Below, piece after piece: positions 35,101 to 47,100 of a stretch of DNA of 64,000 bases (position 1 is its first letter; each line of letters starts with the position of its first letter). Below the pieces are notes generated by a model. It was not told the DNA's origin and did no database searches. It was given only the letters and a program-made list of their open reading frames with translations. This DNA is from Panopea generosa. Taxonomy: Eukaryota > Mollusca > Bivalvia > Adapedonta > Hiatellidae. The stretch covers positions 59,458,578-59,522,577 of the forward strand of contig CM055895.1 in the NCBI GenBank assembly GCA_029582155.1, in the 5' to 3' direction. Both the position numbers and the translations under genes were made by a program.

Positions 35101-38100
35101 CATTTAAGTTTTGGTTTTTGCCTCCATTCTCAATCTTTGCATGGGTGGTGATTTTTGTCCCATAGGCAAGTTTTGTTGTCTTCTGACAACTCTTGTTAAT
35201 ATATTGTTTTGGCATGTCAGTGAGTTTACATAGGTATGTTATATTGGAATAAAAATGTTTGAGCCAATTTTAGAAATTTGGAAAAGTCCTGATATGCTCC
35301 CTTTAAGAATGTAACGGACTGTAGGACTGTAGGACTGTAGGAGTGTAATTTTATTCCTTTGGAGCATCAAGGTGCTATGTGTCTTTATGGTTTATACTCC
35401 AGTTTGATGCTCCACGGAGTAGAATACCATGTTACAATACAAGAATCTAAATAACTTCTCTGTTGGTTTCATACAGATGTGACGGGCCAGATTGATATGA
35501 AGGGATTGCTGTTGGATAGCACAGACGTTGTTGTTGACGGAGAAACTGAGACAAAGAAAAGGGGAAGAAAGAGTCTTAAATTACAGAAGAGAAATTCTGA
35601 TGAAGTTGTTAAAGAAGTCAACAAAAAAAATTGAAGATAAACCTACATGCAGATGTACATAAAGTTGATATATTTTTAGATGTATATTATTCAGGCCAAC
35701 ATTGAAATTACATGCATGCTTGTTTGCTTCTTCCTGGTCCTAATTTTCTAAATTGGGTAGGAAGGAAAAATATATTGGTCTCGGTATCATAAAGTATTGT
35801 TCAAAACCTACTATAAACGTCATACATGTACAAACATGTTATTGCCCGGATAAAAATTGAAGAAATATCTTTACCAAAATGTGAAGAAAATAAAAGATTT
35901 TTTTGAGTAGGCAGCTGTTTTGATGGGTTGTTAGGGAGAGAGCAGACTGACACTTGTTTTAATACTCCGAAATTTACTTCAGTTCAAGTACACGGGTTTC
36001 AAAATTACCTTCATATTTGACATAGAAAAGTGCATCTACCAGGATTACAGTAGTTATGGGCCACTTCATTTGAAAAATTGATAAATACTAATTTTATTGT
36101 AAACATTATCTTGATAACGGAAAAAACAAAATCCAAATCTGTCTATAGTGGGCCTACTAGCTTTTGAAGCAGTCAACACTATAAAATATGCCGTAGTGAA
36201 AATCTTATTTTGTGAAAAAATGGATGTTTATTTCCATAAAGCTGCTGCAGAGGCAGAGAATTTGAACTGTCTGTCCGTCATTCTGTCCGTCAAACTTTTG
36301 ACCCCTAACTCTTCCTACAGTTCAGCTGAGATCCAGTTAAAATTTGATATGTATCGTTGACATCAAGCCGACATGTGCATGTTATTGGGACATTCTGTTT
36401 GGATTGTTTTCTTGTAAGTTATGTCCACTTTTTGACTTAACAGTAGTAGTTTTAATACATCTATCCCTTGTGATTGCCTACATTTTACATGCTATTCTTT
36501 TACTCCATAGATACGCATTTCCCTGCACCAATCACAGAAGGCCTTTGAAAACGGTGCAGGAAGAGTTCAGATTGCTCGTAACGAGCAATCTGAACACTTC
36601 CTGCACTGTTTTCCACTCTAACAGTTGATATAAACATAATTCACCCAATAATTCAAAAGCCTTCAACATTAGGTGTCCAAAGGCGTCTATATGAAGTAAA
36701 GGGATATTCAATTCAAACTTGTCATTTATCATCAATATAATCGACATGCAGAGCTGCAATGTATATTGTTGGGATGTTTAAGTTGAATTCTTTTTTCATC
36801 ACTTGCGCCCTTTTATTCTCAACTTAACAAAATTTCAACATAGTATTATTACTTTAATTTGTCTGTATTTCATGATTTGAGTTTCTCCAACAGTTTTAAG
36901 TGCACATTTGCATTATAATCATTATTGTAATGTTCTGGTCCTGTTGTTCTAAGATTTGATGCCCCTATTTCGTTTTTACAATATTACAATTTTACTATAT
37001 AGGTCTGTATTTCGTGAAATCAACTCCTATATTGTACAATGGATTCAATTCAAAATTGTTATATACCATCAACATTAAGTTGTCATGCAAATATGATTGG
37101 GACATTCTGGTCTGTTATATTTTGATGAGTTATTCCACCTTTTCGTCTTAACAATTTTACAAAATAGTAGTATACTACATGTACATCAGTACCTCATAAA
37201 CTTGTCCTACAGTTTACATTGAATTAAGTTCACACTTGGTATACATCATCAACATTAAATGCACATGCACATTTTGCCAAGACGTTCCTGTCCGATAATA
37301 TTTTCATGATTTAATGCCCCTTTTCAACTTTACAATGTTACAACATAATAAAAAGTAAAAAAAAGTCTGAATATCTTCGTCGCGTACAAACTCATAAACC
37401 TTAAAAGTTTTTCACTATTGCATAGTTTCCACAATTGCAGTTACTACTGAGGTCTGACATTGAATTATGCCATTTCTCCTCATTATTAAATGATGTTTCT
37501 TCAGCTTCATCTTTGTTGTGGATTGAGAAGTACCACCCATCCAAGTCATCCGAAGTTCTCGGTAACAGCAGTCAGTTGAAGAAATTGAAGAGTTGGTTGT
37601 CAGAGTGGAAACACCTGTTGGACAAGGAGGCCAAGAAAGCAAGGAAACTTCTGATGAAGAAGAACAAGGGAAAACTGCTGGAAAAGAAAGGTTTATAAAG
37701 ATGTGTAGTTTAAATGCAATAAAAATATTGAGGACATGTTGGAAACAGCATTTTTTTTTATATTTATAATGTCATAAAAGTATTCGCAAGAAAGTGCAGT
37801 ATCCGTTATGTACACATTTTCTTTTATTCATGTAAAATTTATGAAACTTATATGAAACCCATAATTGATAATGATGTTAATATGAGAGATGTGTCACCTG
37901 AAAATAATATTGAAATTCTGTTGTTAGCATTTTAGAGAAAACCACTTTGCATAAATAAGTGAACTTTTTAAGGAAATTGGCAGAGTTTGTTGTTTTTGCC
38001 AAAAGCAAAAAGTTTTATTTGAAATAATTGTTCTGCAAATGTGTTATAAGGCTGAACTATTTGTTAACTTAAGGGAAATTTCCTCTCATTGTACATGTAT

Positions 38101-41100
38101 ACTTGTGTGTATTTATAGATACTGACGAAGCCTGGGATGATGACAGTGACTTTGACATGGACAGTGATGACAGCGAGGATGATGATAGTCTCTGTAATAC
38201 TATGCTCTTGCTTGGACCTCATGGATGTGGCAAGACAAGCTCTGTGTATGCACTGGCTCTGGAACTTGGTTTTAAGGTAGATCAGCTGGTTTGCAGTTGT
38301 TTGTTTTTTTTCCAAATATATAATAATGAATATTGAGCTATATTTCCAACAGTAAAAAGTGTCTTTTCCCCCCAAATTTTCAGTAAATTCTCATTAAGAA
38401 GTAGAATGAACCAGATTCTTGTATGGGGATTTGTAAACATTCTCGACCACTATTGATGAATGCCCTGGTTTGCATTGTTGACTGTTTTAAGAGCAAAGAA
38501 TCTAAGCATTGCTCTATAAAATAAATAATTAAAAACCAAATACACCCACAACATGCTAAAACTCGCAATTCTAGCAGCATGGTCTGTGTAACTGATATAG
38601 TAAAAAAAGACAACAAAAAACAGTTTGGGTTAACAGGGTTCCACATTAACTTGCGTCCGACCGACTGAGTAGTAAATACTTGGTCCAGTCATGTTCTATT
38701 GTAGCGTAGGTAGACCGACTGGTCGTATTAATTAAAATTAAGAAATCGGTTAAAAATCACCAAAATCTTAGCTGACAATGTTTATCATTCAATCAATTAA
38801 AATGCACCTGCTGACGAGCATGTAGTATCATTGATTATCGATAAGTTTGTAGCATTACAGCGGACACAAAAACACATCACATAGAAATACTAAACGGCCC
38901 TAACATAGTGGCATAACTCTAACCTATTCTAATGACGCAGTATATTAATTGGCATAACTCTTCCGGGTACGATCGGCTATACCGTTGGCTTCAGTTATTT
39001 CCTTTCTGTTTTTTACGTACATTAGAAGAAAAGTGGAAAAAAAGTAAATGTAGAACCCAAGGTTGATCTGATTCTGAATAAAAAATATCCACTGTATTTG
39101 GAAGTAAGACAATTGTATCATAGTACATGTACATTCTGTTGTATCAGAGAAAACAAATATGCTTTGTTGTGGAGATCAGTTATCTCATAGATTTATGTCA
39201 AGTCGCGCTTTCTGAAGAAAGGTGGTGGTTGTTTCTATTTCCTTCCTAGGTCTTTCTTTAACAATTAAACTGGATACTAATACGTGTACATATGTAACTT
39301 GTAATGTGTTAAATGTTTAAAACATTTCTGCATAATTATACCCCCGACAAACGAAGTTTTGAGGGGGTATACTGGAGTCACCCTGAGGTCGGTCTGTTGG
39401 TCTGTCGGTCTGTCCTTTGCAATTTTCCTTGTCCGGAGCATCACTTGAAAAGTACTAGATGGAATTTCATCAAACGTCATACAATGGTAGAATATAATGA
39501 GAGGAAATGCAGTGTATAAGAAACATAACTCTATTCTTGCTAATTACAGAGTTATTGCCCTTTGATATTTTTTCTTGTCCGGAGCATAACTTGAAAAGTA
39601 CTGGATGGAATTTCATCAAGCTTCATACAATGGTAGAATATAATGAGAGGAAGTGCAGTGGACAGGAAACATAACTCTATTCTTGCTAATTACAGAGTTA
39701 TTGCCCTTTGATATATTTCCCTTTGATATTTTTTCTTGTCCGGAGCATAACTTGAAAAGTACCAGATGGAATTTCATCAAGCTTCATACAGTGGTAGAAT
39801 ATAATGAGAGGAAGTGCAGTGTACAAGAAACATAACTCTATTCTTGCTAATTACAGAGTTATTGCCCTTTGATATATTTCCCTTGTCCGGAGCATTACTT
39901 TTAAAGTACTGGATGGAATTTCATCAAACTTCATACAATGGTAGAATATAATGACAGGAAGTGCAGTGTACAAGAAACATAACTCTATTCTTGCTAATTA
40001 CAGAGTTATTGCCCTTTGATATATTTCCCTTGTCTGGTGCAGTACTTTTAAAGTACTTTTAAAGCCATCAGTGATAACAGTTTTATAAAGTTCATGAAAG
40101 AACCAAGTTGATGAATACATGGAGTTCGAGCAAAGCAGGTTCGATATTGTATTCCTAGTGCTCTTGTTTGTTTCTTATCCATAAAATTGTCCCTCAACAT
40201 AACTCGAAAAAGTATAACATTTATTGATTGCCATGAAAGCTTGTACACTGCACAATAATTAAAAAGACCGTTTTTAATTTTAACAAAACCATAAAAAAAT
40301 TAACAATACAAACAACTCAATCCATAACATTCTCTTTTATTAAGATTTTTTTTGTCTGGAGCATAACTTTAAAACTATTGGATATAATTTAATAAAACTT
40401 CATACAATGGTTAACCATTTTCTGTCATGGCGGCGTTCGGGGGTATTCATCACTACAGTGATAGGTCTAGTTTTGTCAGGTTTGTATACTGGATGGTACA
40501 TTCATGTGTAATAAAGTTGTTTCACAGGAGCTTGCATTTCTTTCCCTGCTACACACAAGTTTCAAAAGGATGAGTTTTAGGATATATCGCCCTATTGGTG
40601 CAAAAAGGCACTAATTGCCATCTTTTGCTCTAATGGGATGATGTTTTGAAATCATCTTTCCTTTAGATTTAAGTTTATAGATCGATGTATTGATGGGTGA
40701 CTGAATTTTTAGAGACATTGATGAGTTTAATTTAAAAAAAGTAATGATTTATTGGTTTAATATTTAACATATTTTTTATGCCATCTCAGGTTATCAGACA
40801 ATCATATCACCTAACCACTCTTTCCTGTGATCATAGCAGGTTAACTGGTGCTCGAGCACACATATCTATGCAATAACTGATAACTTGATCGCTTAAATAA
40901 GCAGTGGGAGAGGAATGACAATGAGGCAATATGTTGTCATGGAGACTGGCAGGGCGTAACAAAACAAATATCAATGCAAATAATAGTCCTTCAGTTGTAT
41001 TTGCTTAGTAATAGCTTACATTAATAACACATCAAAATATTTTATATTTAATATTTTCACACAGCCTGCTTCTTTAGCAATTTCCGTTGATTAAGATGAT

Positions 41101-44100
41101 TACATAACATTTATTCATAGTTTTTATCTTATCACCCAGGTGCATGAAGTGAATGCTTCGTCATCACGCAATGGCAAACACATCCTGTCACAACTCCAGG
41201 AGGCGACACAGTCGCACCAGGTGTCCAGCCATAGCTGCCATACACCTAGCAAGAAACCGGGTACTTTTTTTATGTTTGCTGTAATTTAACATATAGCGGA
41301 TAACATGATGTTACGGTTTTATTGTCAAATATAATTACATCTTCTTATGTCGAAATACAAGACATACATCGAGTATGCCATTATAAATAATACTTATAAA
41401 GTGTAGGGAGTCCAAGGAGAGCTATTGTCATGACCCCCTCTGCGTCGGCAGACACCCAGGTTAAACTTTTGCAATTAAGTTATCTATGCAACCACTCATT
41501 GGATGTCAATGAAACTTTGCATGTGTGTTAACCATTATCAATGGAGCACACAGAGATAAGAACCATAACTCTGGATTGCATTTTGGCACAGTTATGGCCC
41601 ATTTTGGAATTGGACACCCAGGTTAAACTTTGCATTTAGTTGTGTAAAAGTTTAAGATATCTATGCAACCACTCATTGGATGTGAATGAAACTTCACGTG
41701 TGTTCACCATCATCAATGGAACACACAGAGACATGAACCATAACTCTGGATTGCATTTGGCACAGTTATGGCCCTTTTTGGACTTGAGACACCAAGGTTA
41801 AACTTTGCAGTTAGTTGCGTTTAATTCTTAAGATATCTATGCAACCACTCATTCTATGTGAATGAACCTTCACATGTGTGTTCACCATCATCAATGGAAC
41901 ACACAGAGACAAGAACCATAACTCTTGGTTGCATTTTGGCACAGTTATGGCACTTTTTCAACTTATTTTTTCAGGTTCAAGATTTTTATCAGATAAGATA
42001 TCTATGCAACCACTCATTGGATATGAATGAAACTTTGCATGTGTGTTCACCACCATCATTGAAACACGCAGAGACAAGAACCATAACTCTGGGTTGCATT
42101 TTGGCACAGTTATGGCCCTTTAAAACTTAATTTTTCGTCTGTACAAACCCAGGTTAAACTGTTGCGTTTAGATGCATTAAAGTTTTGGTGTTTGCCTCCA
42201 ATCTCAATCTTTGCATTGGTGGTGAGTTTTATCCCATCGACGAGCTTTGTTGTTTTCTGACAACTCATGTTATAGTTAGGTTACTGACTGGGGATTTTGT
42301 ACTTTTTTCCCCACTTGGAATGGGCTCAACTTTAGTTGGAGGAAAAAGTAAGAATATTTTGTAGCTATTATAAGTAATTATTTTCATTAATTGATTTACC
42401 AAATTCATGTGTAATGAGATATCCCTGGTCTGTCTGTTAATTAACAGTATTTTTTCTGAATCTGCCAAGCCATTTGCATTTTCTTCAGCAGCTATGGATG
42501 ATTTATTTAAATTGCAGCTCCAGCTGCGATCCAGAAATCACAGCAGGGCGGCAAGATGCCTACAGCCTTCACGAACCTTTTCAAGAAAGCAGCTCCTACA
42601 GATACAGTACAAAAAGAAGAAACAGACAAGGGCAAAAAGAGGAAAAGATTGAAATATGATAAAGGTAAGAAAGATATTGATGTTACCATGTGCTTTTTAG
42701 GGGACTTTATATTGCTCTGCAATACTTAAATGACTTGTTTCTGGGGTTTTTTTTTGCTTGTTTACTGGACCTCATTTTATGTTCTCTCAATTTTGGGATA
42801 GTGTTGATTGTTTTGTCCTCTACAACTTTACAATATTCTTTTTAACATTTTATTTGCTATAGCCAAGAATTTATATAGTCGTGTGTAGTATTAGGGATCC
42901 TGCATGACTGAATGGTCTATGAAGCTGTCTAAAGATCATTTGCCTCTCACCACTGAGGTTGTGGGTTTGAGCTGTGCTAGATCAAAAGAATTTTGTAAGA
43001 ATATTTGCCAGATACATGCAACAGGACAAAACTGCTACTCTAGGTCCTTTTATATGCATATGGGTTATTCCTTATACCAATAGACCTGTAACTTGTTAAA
43101 CGTGGCGTTAAGTAATGTTCTTCATGAATATTCTAAATAATATATAGTCAAACCTGTCTTTAACAGTCAGTCAAGGGAAAATGCAAAAGTGACCTTTTTA
43201 GAAAAGATGTTGCTAAATGCAGGTTTAATTTGCTCTGAAAGCAAAAGAATAGGTAATGAATAATGTGGCTGATCAATAGCGGCGACCATTTACACAGACT
43301 TGACTGTACAGTCGAAACTCAAACTCGAATTCCTTGAGATCATGAAAATAATTCGAAATAATGTTATGTGCGTACAGTCAAACATGTCTTAAGCAGCCAG
43401 TCAATGGAATGAGCAAAAGTGGCCTTTTAAGACACTTTGTTGCTTAAAACAGGTTAATTTGCCCTGAAAGCGTAGAAATGGGAAATAGCTAATGTGGCTG
43501 CTCAATAGAGGTGGTAGCTTACACAGGTTTTACTGTATAATGATCTAAAATATGCCCAGTAGGAGAGTGTTTTTAAATGATTTTGATTTTTTGATATTAA
43601 AAATAAACAGATAAATGTGTTGTTTTTTTTCCTTTTTATTATTTTTATGATTATCCACAGAAATCAAATGAAACAAGTTCTGGTTACAACAACTTTGCAC
43701 ATAGAAAAATAAATGAAAAAATAGCACGTTTTTCTAACTTGAATTCACAGCGTATTAAATTTTGGGTTTATGAGAAGACTGGGTGATTCAGATTTCTTAA
43801 TAGGAAATAAAAATGAATTTGCATACAAATCAGATGACTGTCAAGGTCTCCCCAAACATGTTAGATTTAAATTTGTGCTTGATTTCGTTCACTCATTATT
43901 TTTCTAACCCAAACATGATGCAGTATTGTTTGACTAATTAGCTTGTGTTTCACTTGTGTTTGTATCATAACAATTCAATGACACAATTGGCTTATCTGTC
44001 AGTATGGACATGTACATGATCAAAGTGATAAATTACAGGTTTGGTTTCACCAGTTGTCACCTTCAGCGGCTTGCCTTTCATCTTCACAGTCTTGAAAATT

Positions 44101-47100
44101 CGACATGACGAGTGAGAAATCAATTGAGTTTGTGTTGTCAGGACTGGAGAAATTGTTTGAAATAGTGAATAATTCGAATTGTGGAAATCTGAAATAAAGG
44201 AGTAATTTTATATAGAAATAGAAGGGAAAAAACAGGACCAAATTTCAACTTTGAAATAACTATAAGTGTCATTTTTATGCCATCGAGGGCTAACAGGCTA
44301 CTGGTTAACCTTTTCCCTCAGTTCTTGGAAGGTTAACCAGTAATCAAGCGCATCCCCCTTTGTGAGTAACTGATAAATCTCACACTTGAATCGATGGTGA
44401 GAGGCTAATAATAATGAACAATGAGACGAGATGTTGTATATCATTCACATTGGAGACTGGCTAGGTAGGGATTCAAGCTCATGACCCCTGAAATGAAAGT
44501 CAGTCACGCTACATAATAAGCTAATCCAGAATGGCTTATCAACATGTAAATACATTATTTATATACATGTACATGTTAATATACATGAATTATATTTATA
44601 TTCTTAACGCCCTGTATACGTGATTACATACATGTATATATACATCAGGTTATTAGTAAACTAAAACAAAAATGTATATACACTGAGAGACTTTAAAAAT
44701 GCACAAGTCAGATTTCGTAAAAATAAACAAGTTTTGTATTTATCAGTTTTAATAAAAATTGGCAACAATAAACATACTTTTAATCCACACAAATTGTTTG
44801 AATTTTATCGGAAAATATTATCAATTCCCTGAGAATTAACGCTTTAAACAGCGATACCCTAAATCACCAACTTTACAATAAGTAGCGGTTGTAACTACCA
44901 TTTACAGCAATGGAGGCAATATATACAGGTCTTGTTGAAAGCCCAATAATCGCAATACAGTGTTGAGAAATGTTGTTCCACTCCTCCCCAAGGTGTGGGA
45001 AAGCTTATTAACGTTTATCGGTGGTGGTCGATGAGCGTTTATGCGTCTACCCAACTCATACCAGACATGCCCAATTGGAGTTTTGCGTTTTTAAAGTCTC
45101 TCGGTGTATTTGAAGTGTTCAGCTAAAATATACATTGTTTCCATAGTAACACAATGCATGCACAATCACACATGCATGTACATGTATTTCAGAGGAGAGT
45201 CCTGTAAAGAAAAGAAAGAAGAGAGAAGACAAGCCATCATTTAAGGAGAACAAAAAGTTGGCCAGTATAGTAGAAGACAGTAATTCCCAGGGCATCTCCG
45301 CAAGCATGAATCTCTCCAGTACCACAATGATACTGTTTGATGAGGTAAACTTTAATGTAAATCTCAGTAGTAGTGTTATTCAGTATTAAGAATGTACAGT
45401 ATTAAAAAAAAAAAAAGCATATCACATTGAAATTTGAGAATTTGTTCAATAAAGATGATCAGAAAAAAATATTTAAGAAATAAAAGGAAATAGAATATGA
45501 AATAAATACAAATGCTTTAAAATTTAAAAAAAAATAAATGTGAATCTAACCCATATATTATACTTGAAAGTTTATTGTCTATCTTTTGTGTTTTTATTCT
45601 TGTTATGAAATCAATCTCAGGCAACAAGAACTAATTACCACTTATATGTAGTTATTTTCTTCTACATAAAAAAAAATCTAATAAGATTTTAGTTTTAGCA
45701 AGCGGGTTCATTGGATTGATAATATTTAATAATATAAATTTCTAATGGGGTTATTAGACTTGAATATTGAAACATTAAACAATTAAATTTGGGTGTAAAT
45801 AAAACTACTGTTTATTTATTTAGGTCGATGTTGTATTTGATGAAGACAAGGGATTCCTTTCAGCTGTGCAAACCTTTATGTCTACAACAAAAATACCAAT
45901 TATCCTGACAACAGCAGATCCTGGTTTCACATCGCAATTTGATGGCAAATCTGAACAGCTGACATTCAAGAGGCCACCATTGGTAATGCAAACCTAAACA
46001 TAATTGGCAAAATATTTGACTTGTTCTATATTCATATTAAAGTAAAAAACATTCATTTTTCTTTTTCACATTAATTATAAACAAAAACAATATAACATAT
46101 AAACAATATACACATAGATTTTATTGTAATTGTACTGAGAACTTTGTGGTCTTGGTGTGCAAGAAAGGCCAAGAGAGAGAGAAAAAATTAGAATGACCTA
46201 TCTGTCTGTTTAGTAACCAGTGTGCCTGTTCAAACTAAATAAATAGTTCTTACATTAGCTATACTGGCCAATATGTCATGGTAAATTGTCCGTCGTCTAT
46301 TCGTTAACCATTTTCTTGTAAACGTGATAGCACCTTCAATTTTCATTGTATTTTAACCAAACTTGCACATCCATTATATAACCACAAGATCCCGGATGAG
46401 TTCTTGAATCAGCGCCATTGGACCACAAATGCCCCAGCCACAAGGTTTGTAAGCAAATTTTAAGCAAAATTTTAAAATAACATTTTCTCTGGAAGTTTAA
46501 TCCATAGACCTTAGATATTTTACTTGTAGCATTGCATGGAGGTCCTGTAAAGCATCTGTTGCCAGAAGAGCGTTCAGGTCCTCTTGCGCCTCTTGTTTTA
46601 TTCTTCTGACACTAATACAAGAGTCTAATTGAAAAGTTTTGTATATATCCATGATCTAGAAACGAATTAATGTGATTGTCATCTATTTAGTGTATCTGAT
46701 TTTCAGTCGTCAGTAACAAGCCATCTGCAGACAATTGCACTTGTAGAGAAGCTCCGTGTGGACCCAGTGTTGCTGTCACAGCTGGTACAGGTTTATGAGG
46801 GAGATATGAGGCGTTGTCTAGTATGTCTCCAGTACCTAACCAACTCTGGAGGGGGTCATATACAGACTTACAGAAATATAGACAATTCACAAAGCACTGG
46901 GAAGGCCTTAAATATCGTTAATGATGATTCACAGGATTTCACTCAGGATGTGTGTTCTGATTCGAAATCAAATATTAACTGTTCAAACAAAAATGAAGCA
47001 AATGATGACGAAGATGATGACTTCGTTACATTGAAGCCAGTGAGAAATAAAAGAAGGCGAATCGTTGAAGACGACAATTCAAATTCTGTGGACGCCTTTA

